From: Chloroflexota bacterium | GTDB taxonomy: Bacteria; Chloroflexota; Chloroflexia; Thermomicrobiales; UBA6265 | NCBI GenBank assembly: GCA_023389575.1 | Contig: JAEWEG010000069.1 | Location: 1 to 51,649 of the forward strand | Direction of reading: 5' to 3' | DNA: 51,649 nt | Part shown: positions 41,012 to 48,269 of the stretch, in pieces | Numbering within the stretch: position 1 is the stretch's first letter | Layout of the letters: the number at the start of each line of letters is the position of its first letter | Program-made: the position numbers and the translations under genes | The notes under the pieces: generated by a model | Database searches by the model: none | Seen by the model: only the letters and a program-made list of their open reading frames with translations | What the model was told of the DNA's origin: nothing

Positions 41012-41355
41012 CCTGCGTTTTCGATCTGGTCGCTATCGTGATTGTTCAAGACGATCTGATAAGGGCGGCGGTCTGGCAACTCAGCCAGGATGGTCAACTT
41101 TCCGCCAACAGCCTCGACATATCTGGTCATGGTCGATAGGAGCATGTCGGAGCGGTGCTCCATTCTCGACACGCTGTCCTGCTCGACACCGAGGGCTTCG
41201 GCAACTTTCTGTTGGGTAAGGCGCTGCAACACGCGCAGATCACGCAGCGAGAGTTCCTCCTCCTCCGCCAGTAATTCCAATGCTCGGGCGTGAATCGTCG
41301 CTTGACGTTCTGGCGATAGCCGAGCCATGGCCTCTTCAAGTGAAACGGTCATCAT
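41008..41355 (-). CDS. HigA-like XRE-family antitoxin
   Basis: The 115-residue protein has a helical N-terminus then a Cro/CI HTH: L-R-V-L-Q-R-L-T-Q-Q-K-V-A-E-A-L-G-V-E-Q-D-S-V-S-R-M-E-H. The tail L-S-T-M-T-R-Y-V-E-A-V-G-G-K-L-T-I is typical of antitoxins paired with HigB/RelE-type toxins. It begins at the overlapping ATGA of the toxin gene, with AAGGA five bases upstream. It probably binds the toxin and represses the operon. Confidence 0.88.
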   Translation of the reverse strand: MMTVSLEEAMARLSPERQATIHARALELLAEEEELSLRDLRVLQRLTQQKVAEALGVEQDSVSRMEHRSDMLLSTMTRYVEAVGGKLTILAELPDRRPYQIVLNNHDSDQIENAG

Positions 41356-41717
41356 TGCCGTCCTTCCTTCAGCGAGTTCAAATGACTAGAGAATCTTTGG
41401 TCTGCGATTCGGATGAGGTCACGGTAGAATCGCTTGCTGCTTGTCCCCGATTTGCTCCCGCCTACCAACAAAATTGCATGGCGCCGGGGATCAAACGCGA
41501 AGGCGACTCTCCATTCGCCATCGGGTAAGGAGAATCGCAATTCCTTCATATTGGAGAACTGGGAACCGTTCAGGGTATCGCAGTGTGGGCGCTTCAGTTG
41601 AGGCCCCTGAACCGTCAACAGTGTTGCCAGTGCATAGACCTCGTTCTGAACCTCCACGGATTCCAAGTTGAACTCAATCCAGAAGTCATCGTGAAATTCA
41701 ACCAACCATTCGACCAT
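41352..41717 (-). CDS. HigB/RelE-type toxin (Gp49-like)
   Basis: The 121-residue protein is a RelE-superfamily mRNA interferase of the Gp49/HigB2 type: A-L-A-T-L-L-T-V-Q-G-P-Q-L-K-R-P, L-N-G-S-Q-F-S-N-M-K-E-L-R-F, W-R-V-A-F-A-F-D-P-R-R-H-A-I-L-L-V-G-G-S-K and the basic S-K-R-F-Y-R-D-L-I. Toxin-first order with an XRE antitoxin is the HigBA arrangement. Ribosome-dependent mRNA cleavage is inferred from family. The pair lies convergent to smc and next to a low-G+C stretch, suggesting recent acquisition. Confidence 0.87.
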   Translation of the reverse strand: MVEWLVEFHDDFWIEFNLESVEVQNEVYALATLLTVQGPQLKRPHCDTLNGSQFSNMKELRFSLPDGEWRVAFAFDPRRHAILLVGGSKSGTSSKRFYRDLIRIADQRFSSHLNSLKEGRQ

Positions 41718-41788
41718 TGTGAATCACCCTGGGTATGACGTCAACTACATATAAAAGGTATCCAAGCACATGATGATTCCCAGACAAA

Positions 41789-41977
41789 ATGACTGGCGTC
41801 TATCCAGGTGCTGCCATCCAGATCGCAGTCGGCAGTGTGCCAGTGGTTGGCTGGTCCGGAGGTGGTCCCTGGATTACGACTACTGCTCAACTTACTTTAG
41901 AAATGACCCGCAACGATTATTACACGAGCAGGGTGGATACATGCGAAGCGCCCAACTTCACGTCTAGCCATCGCTGA
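41789..41977 (+). CDS. Orphan small open frame, possible gene remnant
   Basis: A 62-codon frame encodes I-Q-I-A-V-G-S-V-P-V-V-G-W-S-G-G-G-P-W-I-T-T-T-A-Q-L, which reads like part of a real protein, but there is no ribosome site. It sits in a 335-base gap (41718-42052) of lower G+C than its surroundings. It could be a decayed fragment of a larger secreted protein. TGACGTCA (41736-41743), an 8-bp palindrome, lies just upstream of the toxin start and may be its operator. Confidence 0.25.
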   Translation: MTGVYPGAAIQIAVGSVPVVGWSGGGPWITTTAQLTLEMTRNDYYTSRVDTCEAPNFTSSHR

Positions 41978-41980
41978 ATG

Positions 41981-42020
41981 CCACAGGCCCCCGGTGCTCA
42001 TGAGTACCGGGGGCCTGTGG
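41981..42020. terminator. Strong hairpin between convergent units
   Basis: CCACAGGCCCCCGGT (41981-41995) and ACCGGGGGCCTGTGG (42006-42020) form a perfect 15-bp stem, with the inner CTCATGAG able to extend it. There is no clear T-tract on either side. It probably terminates the transglycosylase gene from the right. Confidence 0.6.
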
Positions 42021-42052
42021 ATGCAACTTGAGTTGTCAGGGAACCGGGAGTC

Positions 42053-43390
42053 TTATTGGCAGACCCACTCGTTGCGCCGCCCGTTGGCCCACATCCAGGC
42101 CGCGGCTTCGGCGTTCGCCACCGGGTCGAAGATGTCCTGGTCCGCGTACGGCGTGGTTGCCCACGTGCTCGGCAGGAACTGGAACAGACCGCTGGCGTTG
42201 CTCGACGAGTTCACCGCGTTCGGATCGAGGACCGACTCGCAGCGCGCGACGCGCAGCATGTCATCGGCCGGCTGATCGTACTGGGCGGCGGCGTTGTTGA
42301 TGATCTGGATGATCTCATCCTCGGTGTAGCCATCGCCGCCATCAACCGGGGGAGTGGTGGGTTCCTCGGTCTCAACCGGCTCGGTCGGTTCGGGCTCGGT
42401 TGGCTCTTCGGTCGGAGCCGGTTCTTCCGTGGGTGCCGGCTCTTCCGGAGCGGGCTCCTCGGTTGGCGCGGGCTCTTCCGTCGGGGCGGGATCGACCGGT
42501 TCCTCACCGGCAAGCTGGAGCCATTCGCCGGACGCCCAGCCGGTCGTGCCGCCGAAGCTCAGCGGGTAGAAACCGCCCTGCGAATCGCCGCGAAGTTCCA
42601 CCGTGGCACCATCCGGCATCACGGTGACGACCGCGTAGTCGGTGCTCGGACCGGTGCGCAGGTTCAGGCGGCCATCGACCACCGTCGCCGAGCCGGTCAC
42701 GGTGTCGCCCACCGGAACGGTGGAGGGCTCTTCGGTCGGAACCGGTTCTTCCGGAGCTGGCTCCTCATCCACCGGCTCTTCCGGCACGGTGGGCTCTTCC
42801 ACCGGAGGCTCTTCGCCGGTGCCGAAGATGGAGGCCGCGTGGGCCCAGCCGCTGCGGTCGGTGTAGACAATGGCGACGAATCCGTTGGCGCTGTCACCGT
42901 TGAGGGCGACGAGGGCGCCATCCGGGATCACGGAGATCACGGAATCGGAGGTGCTGGGGCCGGTGCGGAAGTTCACCGGGCCATCGGCCACGTAGACCTC
43001 GCCCTGCTGGCCACCAGTGGTGACCGGGCCGGCATCCGAGCCCAATCCCGAGAGATAGGCGCCGTAGGCGTAGCCGGACTGACCCTCCCAGACGACCGGG
43101 TAGAAGCCGTTGTCTGGGCCGCCCGTGATGGAAACGGTTCCACCGGCGGGAATCACGGTGAGAATCCCGGAATTGAGCGACGGGCCTTCGCGGAGCTTGA
43201 GCGCATCGGTGGTTTGCGATGTCTCGCCACCGCCGCCTTCGGCCGAGGCGACGGTGGGCATGAACGCGAGGCCACCCACCAGCATCAGGGTGACCGTGAC
43301 GATGGTGACGAGCGTGCGGAAGCCGTGCCGCATGGATTTCAGCGGAACGGAAAGGAATCCGGGAGCATCCGCTCCGGAGTGAGCTGTCAT
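42053..43390 (-). CDS. Cell-wall protein: three SH3b domains and a lytic transglycosylase-like domain
   Basis: The 445-residue protein has a membrane/signal segment (about 23-50, ending V-A-S-A). Three bacterial SH3 domains follow at about 60-115, 130-190 and 235-300, each with L/F-R-x-G-P-S and a G-F-x-P/A-V/L motif. Two Pro/Glu/Thr-rich linkers with P-T-E-E-P-A repeats separate them from the rest. The C-terminal 80 residues form a transglycosylase/lysozyme-like domain: V-A-R-C-E-S-V-L-D-P-N-A-V (catalytic Glu), G-L-F-Q-F-L-P-S-T-W, and A-W-M-W-A-N-G-R. It probably cleaves peptidoglycan outside the cell, with SH3 domains binding the wall. ATG 43390 follows GGAGAG. Confidence 0.9.
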   Translation of the reverse strand: MTAHSGADAPGFLSVPLKSMRHGFRTLVTIVTVTLMLVGGLAFMPTVASAEGGGGETSQTTDALKLREGPSLNSGILTVIPAGGTVSITGGPDNGFYPVVWEGQSGYAYGAYLSGLGSDAGPVTTGGQQGEVYVADGPVNFRTGPSTSDSVISVIPDGALVALNGDSANGFVAIVYTDRSGWAHAASIFGTGEEPPVEEPTVPEEPVDEEPAPEEPVPTEEPSTVPVGDTVTGSATVVDGRLNLRTGPSTDYAVVTVMPDGATVELRGDSQGGFYPLSFGGTTGWASGEWLQLAGEEPVDPAPTEEPAPTEEPAPEEPAPTEEPAPTEEPTEPEPTEPVETEEPTTPPVDGGDGYTEDEIIQIINNAAAQYDQPADDMLRVARCESVLDPNAVNSSSNASGLFQFLPSTWATTPYADQDIFDPVANAEAAAWMWANGRRNEWVCQ

Positions 43391-44014
43391 GGGTCTCTCC
43401 TCGCATCCGGTTTTGGACGGCACACGGCGTGTGCGCCACCGGGCCAGCACGGTCGACGCGCGACCGGGCCACTCCCGAGCGACCAGGCGAAACCGGCATC
43501 GGCGAAACCACGCGGCACACCGTGCCGCGGAGAACGAAAACCAGTTGCCTGTCATCGCATCCGAAATCCGGATGGATTACGCGTTGTGGAAGCCGACTTT
43601 TTCTCCGGGGCAGCGTCCCTCAAACAGTGCCCAGGGGTTCGACGCATCTCGCCGTGGCGATCTCCAGATGGGACCGGGGCGAGCGCGCGGATGCGGAACG
43701 GAAGGTGCTACCCGAGACGCTCTGGCCAATCCTCCAGCCACGGATGTCTGGCCGACCATCTCGTTGCGGCATACCCTAGGGCACGCTGGCACGACATGTC
43801 AATCTGGGGCGATGGGAGTGTACGGACGGATGGTTGCGCATTGCTTTCCATTCAGGGGCAGTGCTGAACGATACCCTTGTGGTTCCCTCACCCATATCGA
43901 CACCCATAAACACCCATTTCCAGCGATCGGATGTGGACAAAACGTCCCCACCGGATGGGGTGGGGACGTTTCCGCTTCATGTAGCGATGTGTGGAAAGCG
44001 GACGAGGCCGGTGG
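43391..44014. other. 624-base gene-free stretch with several hairpins
   Basis: The stretch lies upstream of the transglycosylase gene and downstream of the reductase gene. Within 180 bases of the former's start are CACAC-GGC-GTGTG (43421-43433), CGCGGCAC-ACC-GTGCCGCG (43511-43529) and a CATCCG/CGGATG stem near 43557-43574. They would form a structured leader if transcription starts upstream. I looked for a c-di-AMP riboswitch core because it often controls wall hydrolases and did not find one. No plausible gene is present. Confidence 0.5.
43941..43970 (-). terminator. Intrinsic terminator
   Basis: AACGTCCCCACC (43941-43952) and GGTGGGGACGTT (43959-43970) form a perfect 12-bp stem with a six-base loop. 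On the minus strand TTTTGTCC follows. It ends the reductase gene at 44015. Confidence 0.8.
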
Positions 44015-44548
44015 TTACTCCGCCGGAACGTAGGTCAGGTCGAGGACGCCGTTGGTGAAGGTGACGCTGTTGGCAAGCTTGAGCGGGTGGGTGCGGGTGT
44101 CCTCGAACAGGCGCAGCCCCTTGCCGACGGCGATGGGGTGGACCAGGAGCCGCAACTCGTCGAGCAGGCCGTTGGCGAGAAGCCAGCGGACCGTGGTCGC
44201 GCTGCCTGACATGCCGATATCTCCGTCGATGCCGTCCTTGAACGCGCGCACCGCGTTGGCATCGCCGGGCAGGACCGTGGTGTTGTTCCACGAGGGATTC
44301 GTGAGCGAGTTTGAAATGACGTACTTCGGGATGTTGTTGAAGTACCCGGCGATGTCGTCTTCGCTGGTCGGCCAGTAGGCGGCCCATTCGTCGTAGAGCC
44401 GGCGACCCATGAGGAACGCCTTGTTCGACTCCATGCCGGAACTGACCGCGGCGCCCATTTCGTCGTTGAAGTAGGGAAAGTGCCACTGGTCGGGCGCCTC
44501 GACGACGCCGTCGAGCGCGATGAAGAAATTGCCAACGATCCTGCCCAT
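44015..44548 (-). CDS. RibD C-terminal/DHFR-like reductase
   Basis: The 177-residue protein has the dihydrofolate-reductase-fold pattern of stand-alone RibD-C proteins: N-F-F-I-A-L-D-G-V-V-E-A-P, A-F-L-M-G-R-R-L-Y-D-E-W, Y-V-I-S-N-S-L, I-G-M-S-G-S-A-T-T-V (nucleotide loop) and L-L-V-H-P-I-A-V-G-K-G-L-R-L-F. It probably binds NADPH; the substrate is unknown. Such genes often sit beside ArsR/TetR regulators. None is here, though a palindrome lies upstream. GGAGAGT precedes the ATG. Confidence 0.88.
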   Translation of the reverse strand: MGRIVGNFFIALDGVVEAPDQWHFPYFNDEMGAAVSSGMESNKAFLMGRRLYDEWAAYWPTSEDDIAGYFNNIPKYVISNSLTNPSWNNTTVLPGDANAVRAFKDGIDGDIGMSGSATTVRWLLANGLLDELRLLVHPIAVGKGLRLFEDTRTHPLKLANSVTFTNGVLDLTYVPAE

Positions 44549-44592
44549 GGTCCGGACTCTCCTTTAATGCGGGTGATGACGATTGCTGTTAG

Positions 44593-44612
44593 TACAACCA
44601 TTCGGTTGCATA
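44593..44612. promoter_or_regulatory. Possible repressor operator upstream of the reductase gene
   Basis: CAACC (44595-44599), ATTC, GGTTG (44604-44608) is a perfect five-base inverted repeat in an AT-rich pocket about 47 bases before the reductase start. It resembles ArsR/TetR-type sites. No regulator gene is adjacent. Confidence 0.3.
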
Positions 44613-44750
44613 TTACCGATCGCGAGGTGACACGTCAATACCCTGTCACGCGTCCGGCCCGGCTGGAGGGTGCGTGGCATTTGCTATCGTTAGTGACAGG
44701 CGTGCCCGGCATTCCGAGCTGGGTATCACGATGGAACGGAAACGGGCAGC

Positions 44751-46199
44751 ATGGCACAGCAGGCATTCGTGGAGCATCTTGTAAACCCGGCCGAGAACTT
44801 CGACCAGTGGTATGTCGACGTCGTGCGGCAGGCGGAACTGGCCGACGACGCACCCGTGCGGGGCATGAAGGTGGTTCGGCCCTATGGCTACCGGATCTGG
44901 GAACTGATCCAGCAGTCGCTCGATGCCCGGTTCAAGCGCACCGGTGTCGAGAATGCCTACTTCCCGCTCCTGATCCCCAAATCGATGCTGGAGAAGGAAG
45001 CCGAGCACATCGAGGGGTTCACGCCGGAGGTGGCCTGGGTCACGCGGGGTGGCGACAAGGAGCTTGAGGAACCGCTCGCCGTGCGGCCGACGTCCGAATC
45101 GATCATCTGTCCAATCTATGCCTCCTGGATCCAGAGCTGGCGGGATTTGCCGCTGCTGCTGAACCAGTGGGCAACCGTCGTGCGCTGGGAAGACCGGCCC
45201 CGCGCGTTCCTGCGCACCAGCGAGTTCCTCTGGCAGGAAGGGCATACCTGTCACGCCACGGCCGAGGACGCGGAAGCCAGGGCGCTCCAGATGCTGGAGG
45301 TGTACCGCGACTTCATCGAGCGTGAACTGGCGATTCCGGTGGTTCCGGGCGTCAAATCTGAATCGGAGAAGTTCGCCGGGGCCCATCGCACCTACACCGT
45401 GGAAGCGATGATGGGTGGCAGGAACTGGGCGTTGCAGTCGGGCACATCGCACGACCTGGCTGACCACTTCGGCAAGGTGTTCGACATCCAGTTCCTCGAT
45501 CAGGACGGCACTCGCCGGTATGCCTTCAACACCTCGTGGGGGCTGAGTCACCGCACAATCGGCGCGGTGGTGATGGTGCATGGTGACGAGCGCGGCCTCA
45601 GGCTGCCGCCGCGCGTGGCGCCGATCCAGGCGATCATCGTGCCGATCCTGGGCCGGAAGGGCACGGCGGAAACCGTGCTGGCGGCGGCTCGCACGCTGCG
45701 CGACGACCTGGAGGAGATCGTACGGGTGCGCGTGGATGAGCGGGACGATCGCTCACCGGGCTTCAAGTTCAACCACTGGGAGCTGCGCGGCGTGCCGGTG
45801 CGGATCGAACTGGGCCCGCGTGACCTGGAGGCGAACCAGGTGGTGCTGGCCATTCGTGATACTGGCGAAAAGCTGACGGTGCCGATGGCGGACCTCGCCA
45901 CGGTGCTGCCGGAGCTTCTGGAGACCATTCAGGATCGCCTCTTCGCCGCCGCCCGTGACCGGCTGGATGCGCTGACGCTCGATGTCACGGAGTGGGACGC
46001 GCTGGCCGAACGCGTGGCGACCAATGCCGGCTGGAATCGGGTGTGGTGGTGTGGCGACGCGGCCTGCGAGACGCGGATCAAGAACGAGACGAAGGCGACC
46101 ATTCGGTGCATCCCGTTCGACCAGCCAGGCGGCGAGGGGGAATGCATTGCCTGTGGAGGGACATCGACCGCCAAGGCGATCGTGGCGAGGGCTTATTGA
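44751..46199 (+). CDS. proS: Prolyl-tRNA synthetase, archaeal/eukaryote-like type
   Basis: The 482-residue enzyme is the short ProRS type without the bacterial editing insertion. Class II motifs are visible: motif 1 region F-P-L-L-I-P-K-S, R-P-T-S-E-S-I (112-118), motif 2 R-W-E-D-R-P-R-A-F-L-R-T-S-E-F-L-W-Q-E-G-H-T, and T-S-W-G-L-S-H-R-T-I-G motif 3. The C-terminal domain W-W-C-G-D-A-A-C-E ... G-E-C-I-A-C-G-G carries four cysteines for zinc. This type is found in Chloroflexota, Deinococcus and others. It charges tRNA-Pro. No T-box-like leader was recognised upstream. Confidence 0.96.
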   Translation: MAQQAFVEHLVNPAENFDQWYVDVVRQAELADDAPVRGMKVVRPYGYRIWELIQQSLDARFKRTGVENAYFPLLIPKSMLEKEAEHIEGFTPEVAWVTRGGDKELEEPLAVRPTSESIICPIYASWIQSWRDLPLLLNQWATVVRWEDRPRAFLRTSEFLWQEGHTCHATAEDAEARALQMLEVYRDFIERELAIPVVPGVKSESEKFAGAHRTYTVEAMMGGRNWALQSGTSHDLADHFGKVFDIQFLDQDGTRRYAFNTSWGLSHRTIGAVVMVHGDERGLRLPPRVAPIQAIIVPILGRKGTAETVLAAARTLRDDLEEIVRVRVDERDDRSPGFKFNHWELRGVPVRIELGPRDLEANQVVLAIRDTGEKLTVPMADLATVLPELLETIQDRLFAAARDRLDALTLDVTEWDALAERVATNAGWNRVWWCGDAACETRIKNETKATIRCIPFDQPGGEGECIACGGTSTAKAIVARAY

Positions 46200-46326
46200 G
46201 ATTGGCACCCTGTCGAGGGAACAGATATCAGATCTGCTGTCCCTATCCACGTGAGCCAATTCGTTGGCCAATGATAGCCATTTATCGATTCGAGTTGATG
46301 GATCGCCCAACATACTGGATTGTGTA

Positions 46327-46806
46327 ATGACCTCTGTTCCCGTCATCTATCTTGACGCCGATGCCTGTCCGGCCAAGGAACTCATCTACAAGGTCGCGGC
46401 TCGCTACGGCCTGCCGCTGAAGGTGGTCGCGAACACGACCATGCGGATCGACGACATTCCCGGTCTCGACGCGGAGTCCGTCGCGGTGCCTGGCACGCCC
46501 GACGCCGCCGACGACTGGATCGCCGAGCGGGCGGAGAAGGGTGACCTGGTGCTGACCACGGATATCCCGCTGGCGGCGCGGGTGCTGGCCAACAACGTAC
46601 GCTGCCTCGATTTCCGGGGAGGAGAGTTCAACCCGAACCGGATCGGGGACGCGCTGGCCTCGCGCGAGTTCAAGGCCACGCTCCGCCAGATGGGGCTTAC
46701 CACCGGCGGGCCGTCCGCCTATTCGGCGAAGGACCGCTCGAAGTTCGCCTCGGCGTTGGATGCGGCTGTCAATCGGATGAAGCGCGAAGCCGCCCGCCCG
46801 TCATAG
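46327..46806 (+). CDS. DUF188 (YaiI/YqxD) family protein
   Basis: The 159-residue protein matches the YaiI/YqxD group with a PIN-like fold: Y-L-D-A-D-A-C-P-A-K-E, A-N-T-T-M-R, A-D-D-W-I-A-E, D-L-V-L-T-T-D-I-P-L-A (acidic site) and L-D-F-R-G-G-E-F-N-P-N-R-I. The acidic residues suggest a nuclease, unproven. ATG 46327 was chosen over an in-frame start at 46264 because it fits the family N-terminus, though no ribosome site precedes it. It follows proS by 127 bases, in which an imperfect GGGAACAG/CTGTCCC hairpin occurs. Confidence 0.9.
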   Translation: MTSVPVIYLDADACPAKELIYKVAARYGLPLKVVANTTMRIDDIPGLDAESVAVPGTPDAADDWIAERAEKGDLVLTTDIPLAARVLANNVRCLDFRGGEFNPNRIGDALASREFKATLRQMGLTTGGPSAYSAKDRSKFASALDAAVNRMKREAARPS

Positions 46807-46816
46807 AGCCGGGGTG

Positions 46817-47407
46817 TTACATACCATTTGACCCACGCGCGGAACTGGGCGCGAGGGAGAAGCGGCTACGCACCTCCCATGGGGCTGGCGAGGGACGGAG
46901 CTCCTGCAGGAGTACGACCTCCCGCGCCTCGCGGTGGATGGGCAGGTGAGCCGTCACGGCGCGCTCGATGTCGTCCAGGCGTTCGGTCGAGTCGACCAGC
47001 GACTCGTCCGCCAGCGTGAGGTGGGGAACGATCTGGTCGACCTTGTCCCAGTAGGGCGAGACCCCCGGAAAGGCGTGTCGAAAGCGCTCGATGAGGTCGA
47101 TGAAGGGGGCCGGTGCATCGGGAGCCAGGAACATCACGGCGCCCGGAAAGCGATCGACCCGTGACAGCGTGTAGTCGAAGCAGGGGACAGCGGTGGCCAC
47201 ATCGGCGATTCGCTGGAGGGCTTCCGGAGTGATCTCGGATGGAGCGAGGAACGGGAACATGAGGGTGAAGTGAGGTGGCACGGTGGCGCCATCCGCCGTG
47301 AACTCCCGACGGTATCCTTCAATCAGGTCCATCAACCCGGGCACCAACAGGAGGAGCGCGCTCTTCGCCCGGCGTTCTTCAACGGACAGTGTGTTCAGTT
47401 CCACCAT
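46817..47407 (-). CDS. 2H phosphoesterase (2'-5' RNA ligase-like)
   Basis: The 196-residue protein has the two H-x-T motifs of the 2H phosphoesterase superfamily: P-P-H-F-T-L-M-F-P-F and, 82 residues later, V-P-H-L-T-L-A. The two histidines act on 2'-5' or cyclic phosphates in RNA or nucleotides. GGAGGTGAA immediately precedes ATG 47407. Convergent with the DUF188 gene at a ten-base gap. Actual substrate unknown. Confidence 0.88.
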   Translation of the reverse strand: MVELNTLSVEERRAKSALLLLVPGLMDLIEGYRREFTADGATVPPHFTLMFPFLAPSEITPEALQRIADVATAVPCFDYTLSRVDRFPGAVMFLAPDAPAPFIDLIERFRHAFPGVSPYWDKVDQIVPHLTLADESLVDSTERLDDIERAVTAHLPIHREAREVVLLQELRPSPAPWEVRSRFSLAPSSARGSNGM

Positions 47408-47462
47408 TTCACCTCCTCGCCGCTCATCCTCCAGCAACCGGGCGCCTCGCATGATTCGGCCA

Positions 47463-47522
47463 GGGCGGACACCCTCCGCGCGGGTATGGAACGGTTCGTC
47501 ATGCACGGGGATCCGCCCCTAC
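47463..47522. repeat. Dispersed repeat family 1, copy B
   Basis: Second copy of the 60-base repeat found at 29507-29567, same orientation in the window. It retains GACACCCT, CGCGGGTAT, TTCG, CGGGGATC and CCCCTAC in order. It lies in the gap between the 2H phosphoesterase and a GNAT gene. Confidence 0.6.
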
Positions 47523-47550
47523 TTCGGGTTGCGCGCTTTGGGGCCCGGTC

Positions 47551-48057
47551 TCACTCGCCCGGCTGGACAGCTGCCGGTTTGACGACGAACTCCTGGACGA
47601 CCTTGCCGGAGTCTAGCTCCACGTGCTCGGTGAATTCGCCGTTCACCTGGCGGCCGAGGATCGTCCTCCAGAACCGCTGGGCGCCGGTGTTGGAGGTGAT
47701 TTCGGAGAGGGCCCAGGGGCCGGGGAAACGCTCGAATACCTGCCGGGCAACGTCCTCTCCAACGCCACGGCCCCGGTACTTCCGCATGATGAAGAATTCG
47801 CCGAACCGGGTTTCGATGTGATCGCCTCGGTCGAATTGCCGTACCAGCGCGAAGCCGGCCAGCTTGCCATCCACCCGCACGATGAACGGAAAGCGGCCCG
47901 GCTCGGCCCAGTAGTGGTCGAGATACCGGTAGCCATACAGACCGTGCCGGTTGAGGTCGTAGCCCTCGAACTCGCTGAAGTCGTAGACGTACAACTCCAG
48001 CATGTTGCGGATGATTGACTTCTCCTCGATCGGTGCCTGATCCACGACGATATTCAT
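47551..48057 (-). CDS. GNAT-family N-acetyltransferase
   Basis: The 168-residue protein has the GNAT fold: I-I-R-N-M-L-E-L-Y-V-Y-D-F-S-E-F, L-A-G-F-A-L-V, F-G-E-F-F-I-M-R-K-Y-R-G-R-G-V-G (acetyl-CoA loop R-G-R-G-V-G) and N-T-G-A-Q-R-F-W. It resembles small YitI/PaiA-like acetyltransferases; substrate unknown. ATG 48057 follows AAGGTGAT; an in-frame ATG at 48096 lacks a site. Single-gene unit. Confidence 0.85.
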   Translation of the reverse strand: MNIVVDQAPIEEKSIIRNMLELYVYDFSEFEGYDLNRHGLYGYRYLDHYWAEPGRFPFIVRVDGKLAGFALVRQFDRGDHIETRFGEFFIMRKYRGRGVGEDVARQVFERFPGPWALSEITSNTGAQRFWRTILGRQVNGEFTEHVELDSGKVVQEFVVKPAAVQPGE

Positions 48058-48210
48058 GGGGATCACCTTCTGGATGGGTATACCGCGCTCGGTCAATTCT
48101 ATTGGAATCAGGTAGCGGCGAAGTTCATCTTCGCCTGGCAGCGGCCCGCAAGCGCCAGGTCAGGGAGCACGCCGGGACGTGGATGGACGCCTCTGGGAGA
48201 GTCTCTACCA

Positions 48211-48235
48211 GGTCGAGACAGGCTCGACCGCTACC
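48211..48235. repeat. Dispersed hairpin repeat family 2, copy B
   Basis: GGTCGAG (48211-48217), loop ACAGG, CTCGACC (48223-48229), then GCTACC. It matches the copy at 29612-29636 in stem length, loop and tail. The two stem differences are compensated on the other arm. Confidence 0.6.
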
Positions 48236-48269
48236 GGGTCGCTGCGCTCCTGGTGTCCAGGAACTGGTT

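Noticed and set aside
43391..43760. c-di-AMP or c-di-GMP riboswitch upstream of the transglycosylase
   Set aside because: Hairpins are present but the conserved core sequences of these classes were not found.
43932..43940. TGTGGACAA, identical to a DnaA-like box in the origin candidate
   Set aside because: It is isolated and overlaps the T-tract of a terminator on the other strand, so chance is the better explanation.
43389..44033. 214-codon plus-strand open frame in the gene-free stretch
   Set aside because: No ribosome site or protein-like pattern; it crosses a terminator and the end of the reductase gene.
44600..44750. T-box leader upstream of proS
   Set aside because: No T-box sequence or specifier loop pattern was seen, and only about 150 bases are available.
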